Source: Oxytricha trifallax
Lineage: Eukaryota > Ciliophora > Spirotrichea > Sporadotrichida > Oxytrichidae
Assembly: GCA_000711775.1 (NCBI GenBank)
Contig: ARYC01017947.1
Coordinates: 1 to 64,000 of the forward strand
Reading direction: 5' to 3'
Length of the DNA: 64,000 bases
The translations under genes were made by a program, and so were the position numbers. Below, piece after piece: positions 11,513 through 23,135 of the stretch. Every line of letters starts with the position of its first letter. Position 1 is the stretch's first letter. The notes beneath the pieces are model-generated. The model was given only the letters and a program-made list of their open reading frames with translations, was not told the origin of the DNA and searched no databases.

Positions 11513-11773
11513 AAACCCCATAGATTAATTAAGAAGCGAGGATTCGATTTCAGAAAATTTGATTAAGAATTAATTATTACTGGCGTACAATTTTAATGTT
11601 TGGGCTAATTATAAAAACTATTGGCTCGATTAATTTTCATTATAAGATAATCCAATCAGGGTGCGTAAATTTGATTTTAGCCTAATTATATTTATTATCA
11701 GCCAATAATTATTAATTTTCAATCTTATTGTTATTAACTCCAATTCTCGCTTCTTAATTGATCTATGGGGTTT
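11513..11773. mobile_element. Short MITE with telomere-like ends
   Basis: A 261-bp element with inverted ends of about 28 bp: AAACCCCATAGATTAATTAA at 11513 and its near-perfect complement ending ATCTATGGGGTTT at 11773. The match continues inwards through GAAGCGAG. There is no coding capacity. The AAACCCC tips resemble the C4A4 ends of TBEs, but the next bases are unrelated to the TBE subterminal sequence. It may be non-autonomous. Target duplication unclear. Confidence 0.75.
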
Positions 11774-12648
11774 TATAAATAATAATTGAACATATATTTA
11801 GATAAATCTAATTAATAATAGAGAGTTTGATCTTTCAATTATTTATTTTATTGGAATAATCTTCACATATTTAGTATCTTGGAGATTATATGAAATATAA
11901 ACCTAACTTGTTAAGATATAATTTATTCAAAAAGATTATAAAAATATATATTCATTAAACTATCATAGTTAAAAGATTATTAAATTAAATGAGGCAATAA
12001 AGAATCTTTATTACTTTTTAAAAAGCAGCAGATGTAAAATAAACATATTTAGGATGTTATAAAACTATTAATATAAATTAAGAATAGAAAACTAAAACTC
12101 ATGCTTGATGTTAATTTAATGCTTTTTTTCCTTAATATAAATCAATTAAATTCTAGAATTAATGCTAGTTTTCATTTTAGTTCATTTCACTGTCACTTTT
12201 AGATTCATCTTTTATTTTTTAAAGTAAACATGTGAAAGTTTATATTTCAAATTAGTACAAAAACTGAATATAGTTGCTTAAAAACATTCTTTGTTTTAAA
12301 AAATCTTCAGTTAAATTTATATTAAAATTATATACATTAAATATACTTAAATTTCTTTCAAGACTTATCATTTTAAGCGAAATTAATTATTAAGTTATTA
12401 AAGTCCTATAACAGCTTTTTTATAAAAGATGAATAATAAATTTGGAAGGTGAGAAATATTTTTGAAAAAAAAATATGATGCTTACAAAGACAAAATTTAT
12501 TATTTACTAAGTTGTTTACTCTTTACTATTAACATTTTGTATAACTAATAAATATACAAAAAAAATAATAAATATAATATTTATAATATAATTTGGAATT
12601 ATAATAGATAAATAGAGAGAGATAAAAAGCTGATAAGCCACAGTAAGG
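11774..12648. other. AT-rich spacer
   Basis: AT-rich sequence without recognised genes or repeat ends. Confidence 0.45.
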
Positions 12649-12651
12649 TGA

Positions 12652-13477
12652 AGACTTCAAGAACTCATTGATACCACGTAATTTGCGAGTTAACAGGCCT
12701 AAAAAGCAATCAACTATTTTTATCGTTCAAATAAAAGACAAGCTAATATATACAAAAAAAGTAAAATTGTTCAATAAAAAAGCAATAATATCAATTAAAA
12801 ATGCTTGAGCAAATATTCTATTACCTTAGAGTATAATAAAACCATATTAAATATAAGAAATATGAGTAAGGAAATATTTCCATATTTATTTGAGAAATGT
12901 CTAGAATAAATAGAACTAGTTAATGTAGGAACCTTCAATATATAAAAATCATAGCAACCTTTGCACCATATTTGATAATATTAATCTAGTCAATATGAAA
13001 AATATTTAAGAATTTTCATTATAAACTAGACACCAGAAATAAAATTGATCCTACAATAAATAAAATTTAGTCAATTTTATTTGGCATTAATAATTTAAAA
13101 AAATTAAATTTATACTTAGAAAATTAATTACTAGGAAAGGTGTTAATACTGTGTAGGAATTTCTTAAAAAAACTTTCAATAACAAAAAGTTCGATTTAGA
13201 AGAGACGGAAGATAACTAGATTCAACTAAAATAGATAATTATCCCTTATTTGGCTTAGAAACTTAGAATCTTATTAAAACATTAAACAATTTCAGTCACT
13301 CGACTAAAGTTTATAAAAGATATATCCACTTTTAAGAAATCTTAAATTCACATAGAGAACAATAATAAACCCTAAATTCTTGAGTTATAAGTTTATCATT
13401 AAGTTGAAGAAATTTAGTGCTTAGCAAGAATAGAGAGTCTTAAAGTTGTTATTAGAGGTCTTTACAGGTTAAGGTGA
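12652..13477 (+). CDS. Candidate germline gene next to TBE copy 2
   Basis: Two overlapping coding-like frames on the plus strand. Frame one (12652-12975) reads RLQELIDTTQFASQQAQKAI and continues to MSKEIFPYLFEKCLEQIELV. Frame two (13049-13477; open upstream except one TGA at 13046) reads TRKGVNTVQEFLKKTFNNKK, then LEETEDNQIQLKQIIIPYLA and VEEIQCLARIESLKVVIRGL, ending in TGA at 13475-13477. A GT-AG intron or one frameshift would join them. TBE copy 2 starts 31 bp after the stop. The alternation of charged and hydrophobic residues looks protein-like; no family recognised. Confidence 0.4.
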
Positions 13478-13651
13478 TTTTATACTATACCAAGTTTAAA
13501 AGCTGAATAAAAACCCCAAAACCCCTTAATGAGGTATATATATGTGCTTTGATTTGTAGAGTATAGTTGGGGTCTTATTGGGGTTAGTAGACAAAATGCA
13601 TTTTTTATATGAATTTAATGAATATTTAATTATATTTAGGGTGCTTAACTT

Positions 13652-15067
13652 AAACAAATTTATCTGATTGTCTTTGTTATACCTCTTGAACCTGCTGTAT
13701 TTAATTGTTCTAGAATGTCCTCTAATAATTATCTTGGATATGCTGGATCTTTTACTATATCTATCTCTACTATCTTTTTAATTTTATCGCTGATTTCTTC
13801 TTATTATATATGTTTAGCAGCCAAACTTATTGATTATTTTTCGTGCTTTGTTCCAAAGTATGATATACTTTCCATATCGCACTCTAAGATAATAGCAGCA
13901 ATTGCCCATACATCCCACTGAGCTGACCCATTATTCCATTTCTCTCTAATTTGGAAGTATCCAGGTGTCCCAAGAACCTTTGCTAAAGTTACTATCTCTT
14001 ATCTTAATGCTCTATTGAAATCAATAACGACTACTTCTTAAGGTGCAGACGTTGAGCATAACATTTTCAGGCTATAATCTCTATGAACATACCCAAGTTC
14101 ATGCAACTCCTTGACACCCTAAATCATATCTGTAAGAATATCATTTAAGTCATCAGGGTATCTATTATGAAATAGATAGTCTCTTAGAGTCATTTCAAAT
14201 TCTTGAGCCTTATGCTAAGAAACAGTGGCTTAAGATATCACCAATTAACTTAAGCAAGTTCTTGCAATTTCTTCTTTAAGCTTCTCTAAGAATCATATAT
14301 TCATTAGCAAACTCATTTTAATACTGCTCATTTTCAATAAGATAGCTGAAAGGGTCTACCTTGTATTCATATTCATCAACCACTATAAGCTTTGGCAAGT
14401 AATTTTTAATACAGAACCAAGTTCAATCTCATTTAATGCAGGAATACTCATTGCTTTCTCTTGGAAACATGCTAAAACAGTATTATCTGTAGGCTAGTTC
14501 ATTGATTCTAATAGACACTGTCTCTTGAGCTTCTCTTGACACTCTCATTAAGACTCAAGAATTTTTAGATTTACATTTAGCAGGTAAAATTTTTTTAAGT
14601 CTCCTTATCTATAAATTAAGAATTCGCTAAGTTGATGTTTTTGCAAATGTTTCTTAACTTTGCTGAGTGAGTGTAAGACTTCATGAATGTTGGGAATTAG
14701 TATCTTCCATCCACATTTTCATGTTTAAAAAAGATCTTGGCCTTGCCTTAGTGGACCTCTTTAAGGTGTCACTTCAAACTTTGTTCTGTTGAGAAAAAAT
14801 TCTAGCAGTCTTCACATTAATATGTTTTCATTTTTTCAATTGGCCGCTGTTCCTTTACTTCCTTAACAATTTCAATAAGAATTTATATTCCCATCTCTGC
14901 CTTCTATTTCTTTTTTTAAAATTCAATGAAAATGACCTCTGCTTAAACTAAAGAGCGCTCTACTTATCTTTCAATTTAGATAACCTCTGGATTTTTGTAG
15001 ACCCAAAGTTAAGCTATGATTATTCAGCTCCAAGAGAAACAGTTTTGCGATTTAAGTTAGCCGCCAT
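13652..15067 (-). pseudogene. TBE 57-kDa zinc-finger/kinase gene, copy 2 (decayed)
   Basis: ATG at 15065-15067 (MAANLNRKT-like start). Two zinc-finger segments lie at ~14840-14640 and the kinase core at ~14270-13900, including YVHRDYSLKMLC, a damaged HRDLKPEN motif, then VVIDFNRALR. Several frameshifts are visible. The C-terminal codons lack one A compared with copy 6, so the conserved stop is missed and the last clear homology is near 13652. Non-functional remnant of the element's regulator-like gene. Confidence 0.8.
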
Positions 15068-15631
15068 GTTTTAATTCAAATTTATATTTCTACTATAAAT
15101 CTCTAATAACCTCTCAAGTTCTAGCAACTATGTAGAGGAGTTGGTACTGCAGAAACAATAGTTGATTGATGTTTTAGAGTTCATATTTATACATAGTTTA
15201 AAAGTATAACTTTTCTAATTTCATACTTAATAATTTTAATATTGATACTAACTTTGAAAAAATTCAGGTTGATACTGGTACCAATTAGGTTTTGAACCAG
15301 ATTGGAACTTTTCTATTAAAACCTCACTTGATTAAAACTAAGTACAAATTAATTTATGGTACTATTAAATTGGTACCAATTAAACTTAAACGGATTTAGT
15401 ACCGGTATTAATAAAATTTAAACAAATTTAGTACTAATTTAATGGAACTAAATTGATAAAAATGAAGCTCCATCTCTGAAGTTTGTTAGAGCTTCTGCAA
15501 ATTTTCTCCAAGTATCTTTACCAAGTTGACCTCCAATAAAATGCCCATATTTATTAGTAAATTTTTAAACAGTAGGATCCAGAACTCTATGTATCAAAAT
15601 TTGAAATTCAATAAGAAGAGAAGGAACAAGG
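15068..15631. promoter_or_regulatory. Divergent spacer with GGTACC-type repeats, copy 2
   Basis: Family A spacer between the divergent 57-kDa and 22-kDa genes. Repeats of TTGGTACCAATT, TAGTACTAATT and related forms lie at about 15250-15450. More diverged than in copies 6 and 7. Confidence 0.5.
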
Positions 15632-16398
15632 ATGGAATCTATAAGTACTTAAATAAAGAGGGTTGTAGCTTACTAAATGATATCAAGATTTAGAAACAAG
15701 GAAGATCTCTATCGATACCTCATTCTACATGGTAAGAATTAAACATATACTTAATCATTTACTATAGTGGAATTATTCCTTCCAACGATGGAAGGTGCCA
15801 AATTTCATTCTTAAAAGCTAAACTCTGTGATGAAAAGAAAGCCTTCAAAAATGAAATTTAGTTTATAGAGATTTCAGTCACTTATCTCTACGAGAATGCA
15901 ATGAAAGATGAAGAGTTGATAGTTTATCTTCCTACCAAGAAACAACTCTCTAACAAACTTCCAGAAAGGATCTTCTTCATTGGTATTCTTGGCACTTTTA
16001 GAGAGAGTTATCTCAGAGAAATCATTGAAGAAGCTCACAAGAAACGCTACTCTGTTTCTCCTGATGATTAAAAAAGGCAAGGTATACTAATAAGCGAGAC
16101 CTGGTTCGCAGATCTTATAGAGCACCTATTCCTCTCAAGTAAGCTTTGATTCAAAACTTTTTAGGGAAACCTGGAACTGTTATATTCCTAATGAAAAAGC
16201 ATGCGAAGGATCACAGAGAGAGAAAGTCATAGACTATTCATGAGGTGAGCAAGAGACTTAATAAAGATGTTAAAAAGCCAGATGAAATAAATATAGATGC
16301 AGGAGCTAGCACTAAGAGAAGAAATATAGGATCAAGCAAGCCATAGGAGGAAGAAATATGAGAAGCCAAAACCCTTTATGGACCAATTTAATATGTGA
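15632..16398 (+). pseudogene. TBE 22-kDa gene, copy 2
   Basis: ATG 15632 through TGA at 16396-16398 (FNM stop). The first exon ends LILH at ~15731, followed by a GTAAGAATT...CTATAG intron to ~15767. A long middle exon follows, with KKQLSNKLPERIFFIGILGT and the EEAHKKRYSVSPDD block. The second intron starts GTAAGCTTTG at ~16139 and ends TAG. Compared with copy 4, exon 2 lacks a block at ~15870, and indels disturb the frame. Function of the family is unknown; the stop lies a few bases from the convergent transposase stop. Confidence 0.75.
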
Positions 16399-16578
16399 AT
16401 ATATTCATACGTTTAAATCTAAAACTTATTTATTAACATTCAAAATCCCAAAACCCTTTCAGTAGTTTGATTGAGTTTTTGATTGATAAAAGTAGACTAT
16501 TAGTGCATACTTTATTATGGTTTTAATAGGGTTTATGTAGGGGTTTAATGTTTAAATATTAGTATTTTAAGTGAGTAT

Positions 16579-17628
16579 ATGCGAGGTTTGGGGTCAGTTT
16601 ATGACAGTGAGTATATAGATTTATTGTTTAAGTTGCGATATGGATGTGATGAATATAGTGAATAACTCAAGCCTGTTCTGAATTATACGTCTATAGCAAG
16701 GCTACTCCATAAATCTCCAGCAACTGTGAGGTCTCACTGTCTATTAGCATTGAATTTAAAGAGATAGCATCTTAATTCTAAGCCTAAGAGACCCTTAAAA
16801 TTTTAGCAGCATCATATTGATTATCTTATTAATGATAAGACTCTTAAATACTGGGCTCACTTTTCTCTGGCCTAGAGAGCTGTGATGTTTCATCGCCAAT
16901 TTCCTGTGCTTCATATCTCTACTTAATCTATAGCCAATATATATAAAAGGAATGGTATATCTTACAAGACAGTCAATCGCATTAAGAGAATGATTGACTT
17001 TAATGTTCCATTTTATAAGGATAATTTAAATTATATATTCGATTAAATGCAGAGGTCTTAAGAGCATAATATAAAGTTCATACACGCTGATGAGGCTGTA
17101 TTTACATTCAATACATTTATATCAAGGTCTTGGTATAAGAGGTATAGTAACATAGAAGTTTATGATCAAAAGGTTAAGATATAAACTCATGCAATCCTTG
17201 GTGGAATCAGTGAAGATAGTGGCCTAGAGACTTATGTTATTCACCCTCGTTCTATAAAGACTGAATAATATATTAAGTTCTTGCAATAACTCAGAGATAA
17301 GTACGCTGACTAAGAGATTATTCTATTCGTTGATAACTTGCCAGTTCATAAAACTAAAGACTCAAGGAAAGAATATGAAAGGCTAAATATAACACCTGTA
17401 TTTAATGTTCCTTACAGCCTTTAGTTCAATGGAATTAAATTATATTGAGGGTTATTGAAAGGTCAGTATAAGAAATTGCTGCTCTATCACTTCATGCACG
17501 ACTTGAAGATAGTTACAGTCGATTTTATTAAGAGTGCTGCTAAGAGAGTCAGCGATGAGAAAGCTAAAGTATGAGCAAGAGAAGGGAGATTTTGTGTATA
17601 TAAATAAGTTTTAGATTTAAACGAATGA
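16579..17628 (+). pseudogene. TBE transposase, copy 3: full frame but catalytic Glu lost
   Basis: From ATG 16579 to TGA 17626-17628 the frame is uninterrupted by indels. It has an N-terminal helix-turn-helix-like segment (LNYTSIARLLHKSPATVRSH), the first catalytic Asp in FIHADEAVF (~17085), and the second in ILFVDNLPVHKTKDS (~17330). At the third position the conserved NGIE is NGIK (GAA to AAA, ~17439), so the DD34E triad is destroyed. Three codons later the Trp of the family's YW is TGA. A further TGA stands near the C-terminus where copies 5 and 6 have Cys. All three look like point changes in a dead gene. Confidence 0.88.
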
Positions 17629-17634
17629 ATAAGA

Positions 17635-18430
17635 TCACATATTAAATTTGCCCGTAAAGGGATTTGGCTTCTTTTTCTTTTCTTATTCTTTAGGCTTGAC
17701 AGGTCCTTAGTTTCTTCTCTTAGTGCCAGCCCCTGCATCTATGTTCATCTCGTCTGGCTTTTAGAAATCTTTGAAGAGTCTCTTACTCAATTCATGCTTT
17801 ACTTGAGACTTTCTCTCTCTGTTTAATTTGCTGCGCTCTTTCATCAAGTAAATAGCAGTGCCAGGTTTTTCTATAAAGTTAGAAGACTAAGCTTACTAGA
17901 GATGAATGGATGCTTTTGCAGTTCCTAGAGCCAGGTGTCGCTGATTTTAATTCCCTGCTTCTCTTTTTCTTCAGGAGAGATGCTATAGCGTTTCTTGTGA
18001 GATTTTTAAATTACTTCATTTAAGTTCTCAGGTTTCAGAGTTGCAATGATTCCAAAGAAGAAGTTTCTCTCTGGCAACTTATTAGAGAGTTGCAGCTTTG
18101 ATGGAAGGTAGAGAGCTACGTCCGGATTACTCATAGCATCGTCATATAGGTTTTTCACTGATATTTCAGGGTAGTTAGGTATCTCTATCATCCTAATTTC
18201 ATTAGACTTAAAAGCTTTTTTCTCTTCACTCAGTAAGGCTTTTAAGAATGAGATTTTAGTTCCCTCCTAAGTCGGCAAGAACAATCCAACTATAATGGAT
18301 TTATTAATCTTACTTAAGAACTTACCTTGCTATACCAAATATCTATAAAGGTCCTCTTTACTTCGAAATTTCCCTATTAAATCTTGAGATTAAATTCTCT
18401 TCATTGCATCATTCATAGACTAGACTCCAT
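17635..18430 (-). pseudogene. TBE 22-kDa gene, copy 3 (5' frameshift)
   Basis: ATG at 18428-18430, stop TGA at 17635-17637. A 5-bp duplication right after the first codons (AGTCTAGTCT where copy 4 has AGTCT) shifts the frame. The middle exon is well kept and reads MIEIPNYPEISVKNLYDDAM and QLSNKLPERNFFFGIIATLK. Both introns are recognisable (minus-strand GTAAG donors at ~18327 and ~17910). Converges on the transposase stop, 6 bp away. Confidence 0.8.
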
Positions 18431-18994
18431 CTTGCTTCCTCTTTCTAGAAATGTCATGAAATTTAAAATTATGGATAACCATTCTAAGTTTATTAAAATT
18501 TTACTACTAAATAGGGAGGACCTACTGGAGGTCAACCTTGAAAAGATATGCGGAGAAGCATTGAAAAACTTGCTCCAAGTTTCACAGATTGATTTCCATT
18601 TTTATCAAACTATCTCCATTAATTTGCTCCTAATAATGTTTAATTATTTTAGGAGGTCCTCCAAATTAAGTTTAAACTTTATTAGGAGTTAAATTTTAAG
18701 GTGTAAACTTGATTAGGAGCATATTAAATTTAAAAATATTCAATAATATTACCTCCAAATTAAGTTCAAACTTGATTTGGAGGACCTCCTAAAGAAACAA
18801 AACTTCATTAGGAGTATTTTAATTTACTAAGATGTATAAAATTCTCATTAAATATTTCAACTTACAGTCTTTTATGATTAATTAATTTTCTTTCTTCTCA
18901 GCAAAGAATCTACCAGAGTGTCTTATACTCTACTATAATAGTTTATCTTGGTAGATTTTATCATAATTATAATTAAATATATCAGCAAACTAAA
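18431..18994. promoter_or_regulatory. Divergent spacer with AGGAGGTCCTCC repeats, copy 3
   Basis: The family B spacer contains several AGGAGGTCCTCC-type palindromes and TTAGGAG / CTCCTAA half-sites (18600-18830), joined by AAATTAAGTT(C/T)AAACTT. It takes the place of the GGTACC array of family A. Confidence 0.55.
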
Positions 18995-20444
18995 ATGAGC
19001 TCTAACCTTTTGAGAAGAGCGGCATTACTTGGGTAAAGTCAATAAAAATTATCATTCCAGTAACAAAAAGAAAAAGAGACCAGAGAGGCTGGTACTCAGT
19101 GGGAGCCTACCTATGATACTTTTGACCAGTCTAGTTTTGAGATATAAATATAATTTAAGTAAGAGGTTGTCATAGAAGCTGTGCAAATAGAGGAGAAGAA
19201 TAAACAACCCACCATATAGCATTAATGAATACCAGCCAAAGTTGACTATTAATGCAAAGAATGCAATAAGGTTTTCCCTTACAAGTCAACTTATAAGAGA
19301 CACTTGAGAGATATACACAACGATATGCCAAGGTTATATCTCAAGCATTAAAAAAAAAGATGGGAAGTATGTCTGTGAGTTCTGTGAGAAGCCATATTCT
19401 CATACTAGAGACCTCAAAGTGGACTTAAAGAAAAAGCACAATCAAAGTTTTTTTCTTTATTCATGAACTTACAGGGAATAGATTCCCTTTAAAGAGAAGA
19501 TCAAGAAACCCAGTGGAGTCTCTTGAGTTGAAGTCTAGAAGTAAGTTAAAATGAAGAAAGCAGTCAAGAACTTTCCAGTCTCTGAGATGAATAAAATTAT
19601 GGTTAAAATAGAGGCAATGAAGATTCCCATATTAAAAATTATTGACTTAGATTCTTGCCTAGAAAGCTACCTCACTCTTGAAGATAAAATAGAGAAGAGA
19701 GTCATTACAGATGACTAATATGCTTACAAGATATATCCTTTCAATTACTTCCTTGCTGATGACAAGTTCCAAATGGAATTTGCTAATGAGTATTATGCTC
19801 TTTAAAAGGCAAAGTTAAATGAGTGCAGGCATATCATATAGCTTGATGCTATTTTACTTGGTAAAGATCATGTAGCCTTCAGGCTTCCTTTACTTGAAAT
19901 GACTTACAGAGAATTTTTATCTGACAATTGATGCCAAAGATAAATTAACCAGATCGTGCAGCAAATAGTTGAGGGTATTGAAGAGCTTCAAAAGCATGGC
20001 TATGTTCATAGAGACTTAAAACCAGAGAACATCATGATGAACTTTCAGCCTCTTAGAGTTTATATTATTAACTTCAACAGAGCTCAAAGATTTCAAGCCT
20101 CTGCATAAGGAAATGTATTCGGCACTCTTGGATATTTCCGAGAGAGAGAGGATTGGAGAGATGGAGAAACTTAATGGGATATCTGGGCTCTAGTAGTAAT
20201 AATAATACAGAGTGACATGCCAAGAAACGATTACTTTAGCTGCAGGGGTGAGAGAGATTCTAAGCAGAGAATCAAACAATATCTCGATAAAAATAAAATA
20301 AATGGAGGTCTCAGAGAACTTGCATACTCAACTATTATCAAGCCAAGCTAAGAGAATTAACAAACAATAGAAACAATCAAACATCAACTTAGAAAGATAA
20401 AATTCAGAGAACTGCCACATGACTCTAAGCTTATGTTTGTGTGA
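18995..20444 (+). pseudogene. TBE 57-kDa zinc-finger/kinase gene, copy 3
   Basis: ATG 18995 (MSSNLLRRAALLGQSQQKLS) to TGA 20442-20444. Zinc finger 1 is YQCKECNKVFPYKSTYKRHL at ~19247. A small deletion at about 19355 shifts the frame before finger 2 (CEFCEKPYSH). The kinase part has YVHRDLKPENIMMNFQPL at ~20000. The family's DFN is here NFN, losing the metal-binding Asp. Activation-loop equivalent GTLGYFREREDWRD. Non-functional as read. Confidence 0.83.
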
Positions 20445-20597
20445 AATATTTTAAAAACTCGCTTGTTATACTCACTTAAAATACTAATATTTAAACATTA
20501 AACCCCTACATAAACCCTAATAAAGTATGCACTAATAGTCTACTTTTATCAATCAAAAACTCAATAAAACTACTGAAAGGGTTTTGGGGTTTTGATT

Positions 20598-21582
20598 CAT
20601 TGTTCCCTCTCTTGCACAAATTATTGTCTTATCTTAGCTCACTCTCTTACAGCTGCTTTGAATTAAGTCTACTGTATCGATGGGCAAGTCCTGCATTAGG
20701 TGATACAGCAAGAATTTCTTGTAGTGAGTCTTAATCTAACTCCAATAGAATTCAATTCCATTAAATTATGAGCTATAAGGAACGTTGTATACAGGAGTTA
20801 TATTTAAATCTTCATAAGCTATCTTAGACTCCTTGGTCTTATGAACTGAAAGGTTATCAACATACAGGATGATCTCTTGGTTACGATACTTCTCTCTGAG
20901 CTTATGTAGGAACTCTATGTACTACTCTCGCTTAATAGAGTGAGGATGAATAACATAACTCTCTAAGCCTGAATCTTCAGTTATACCAGCTGAAATTAAA
21001 CTTCTATATTATCATACTTCTTATACCAGGACTTATTAATAAAGGTGTTGAAGGTGAATACAGCTTCATCAGCATGTATGAACTTGATGTTATTGTCAAT
21101 AGCTCCTCTGCATTTAATCATATATATAGTTTAAATTATTACTATAAAATGGCACTGTAAAATCAATCACTCTCTTCACTCTGTTGACAGTTTTGAAAGT
21201 AATACCATTTCTTCTATAAATGTTGGCTATAGTCTATGGAGAGATACGCATGTCTGGAAACTTGTGATGAATCATCACTGCTCACTAGTCTAATGGAAAA
21301 TGTGCCCAATACTTCAAAGTCCTCGTGTCGCAGAGGTTGTCAATGTGAGCTTGAGAGAAATTTTATTTTCTTGCAAGATGCTTTCAAGAACCAGAATTAA
21401 ATACTAAACAGCTAGCAAGCATAAATACCTACTCTTGCTTAAATGCTTTGCTATAGCTGCATAATTTAAAACTAATTTGACTTAGTCTGTATTAATACTC
21501 ATACCATACCTAAGCTTAAGCAATAGATTTAAATAATTCTCATCATTAATAGACACTAAATTTGCTAATTTTTATTTCTCAT
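20598..21582 (-). pseudogene. TBE transposase, copy 2 (cut by copy 3, decayed)
   Basis: The transposase of copy 2 starts at ATG 21580-21582 and runs left. Copy 3 interrupts it about 14 codons before its stop; the last codons and stop lie at ~16405-16440. A 25-bp tandem duplication around the start (~21575-21630) gives two candidate ATGs. Motifs: HADEAVFTFNTFINKSWYKK (~21070), VDNLSVHKTKES (~20845), NGIEFYWSQIKTHYKKFLLY (~20740). The catalytic acids are kept, but indels shift the frame in several places. The TCTTGA found in copies 6 and 7 (TGA at codon 71) is present here too, out of frame because of a 1-bp loss. Confidence 0.82.
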
Positions 21583-21712
21583 TTTGCAAATTTGCCATAT
21601 TTCTCATTTTGCAAATTTGCCATATTTCTCAACTAACCTCAATAAGACCCCAACTATACCATTCAAATCAAATCACTAAAGCATTTAATTAAGGGGTTTT
21701 GTGATTTTTAAT

Positions 21713-22187
21713 GTTATAAAACAACTACTACACAAATTCTTAAATTTTAAGTACATTTTAAAATACTAATCTAATATTGGACCATGAAAATATAATGCTT
21801 TTATAACAATGTTTATTAGTAAACCATTTTTGTTAAAGTTAATTGAACTTGTACTTTTAAATTTAAGCAAAATTATCTAGTTTATATCACTAAAAATTTT
21901 ACTTAACCATTCATGATTCGATTAATTTTAGGTTAAACGTCATTTATTTTTAGTAAATTTGAAGAACCTCATATAATGGAGACATCAATAATTTTTTAAG
22001 TTATTTTCTAATAGACTTGCTGTTAAAGTTCAATCAATAAGTGTATTTTAATGAATTCTATCATATTTAGACAAAATTAATAAAGTAAATTTGTAAATTT
22101 ACGACTCAAAAAATAAAGTAGGTAATCAATCAGTAACCAAAAGTTTCTATAGCAAATCAATTAATTAGTTACAGATTTTATGTGGAA
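21713..22187. other. AT-rich spacer
   Basis: AT-rich sequence right of TBE copy 2. No gene or repeat recognised. Confidence 0.45.
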
Positions 22188-22820
22188 ATGAATTCGGGAG
22201 GAGAAAATACAAATGAAGCCCATAACTAAAATAAACAATACATCAAGAAGACTAAATTGCTGAATTCGAATAATTCAGAGAACAAATCATTTTCCTTTGA
22301 TAAATGAGATGAATTAATTTCTAAAATTTGTCAAAGAAAGTCTAAATATACAAAGTTTATAAATGCTTTTTATTTTTATTTTGACTTAATGATATTCGTT
22401 ATAGAATATCTGGCAAGTCAACAATTCATTGATAGTAGATTAGAACAACGAGAAGATGAATTATCTAAAGTATAATGAATCGACTACAAAATAATAGCAT
22501 AGATTGGAATACTAATATAAATATTCTTGGGATTTGAAAAAAGCAGAAATCAATCTCGACATCATGAAGAAGAAAACGAAGAATATTTAAAAACGCATAT
22601 CTGTTATATGATTAGCTATAACAATGAATAAGATAAGAAAATAGTTGCAGATAATGTGATATTATTTTAGATAATCAAGAGTACTGCACCAAAAAATTCA
22701 GCTATCATTAATGCCATTAAAAAATACACAACAACTAAAAATGGAACATGTGATTAAAACAGAAGAGTTTAAAGCAAATTAATATTATAAAAATAATTTA
22801 AAGAGAATAATATGAGTTGA
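22188..22820 (+). CDS. Candidate germline ORF with in-frame TGAs, unknown
   Basis: One frame of 210 codons from ATG 22188 (MNSGGENTNEAHNQNKQYIK) to TGA 22818-22820, broken only by TGA at 22305 and 22476. Notable segments are FINAFYFYFDLMIFVIEYLA (possible membrane segment), ASQQFIDSRLEQREDELSKV, RHHEEENEEYLKTHICYMIS and KSTAPKNSAIINAIKKYTTT. No TGG codon is used in this frame, and TGA sits where Trp would be tolerable. This is consistent with TGG-to-TGA decay, stop readthrough, or chance. No family recognised. Confidence 0.35.
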
Positions 22821-23135
22821 AACATAGTAATAAAATATATCAAACCTTGAATTTTTACTCTAATATGATTGCTTATATTTTAATTACATTAAATTATCAT
22901 ATACCAATTTATAAAAATTGAATTTATAAGCAACTTATTTAAAAATTAAAATCCTAAAAATGTAATATTGTATATAATTAATATACTTCAAATTAAATTA
23001 GAATAAAATGATTGATTGTATTAAATATTTAAAAAAAAAGTTTCATTGAACTTTAATATATTTTTAAAACTTTCTTATCTTTTAGTCTTATAAAATTATT
23101 ATAAAATTTGAGACTTACAAAAATTTAAAGGATTA

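Larger units (their letters stand above)
16441..20594 (+). mobile_element. TBE transposon copy 3 (family B), nested in copy 2
   Basis: 4154 bp. The left terminus CAAAATCCCAAAACCC (one base off the canonical repeat) begins at 16441 and the right terminus GGGGTTTTG ends at 20594. Flanking ATT/ATT duplicates a site inside copy 2's transposase gene. The unbroken site can be seen in copy 7 (AACATTCATTCTTCCC). Subterminal inverted repeats extend about 110 bp and match copy 4, defining family B. Gene order: transposase (+), 22-kDa (-), 57-kDa (+). All three genes are damaged. Confidence 0.95.
13509..21709 (-). mobile_element. TBE transposon copy 2 (family A), split by copy 3
   Basis: The left end at 13509 is a C4A4-type repeat with its first base changed, preceded by AAT (13506-13508). 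The right end at 21709 is a degenerate G4T4 repeat followed by AAT (21710-21712), so the target duplication is intact. Inside, TBE copy 3 is inserted at 16441-20594 with its own ATT duplication (16438-16440 and 20595-20597). Without it the element is about 4.04 kb. Orientation is the same as copy 7 (transposase at the right end). All three genes are decayed, and the tip mutations also suggest an older copy. Confidence 0.93.
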
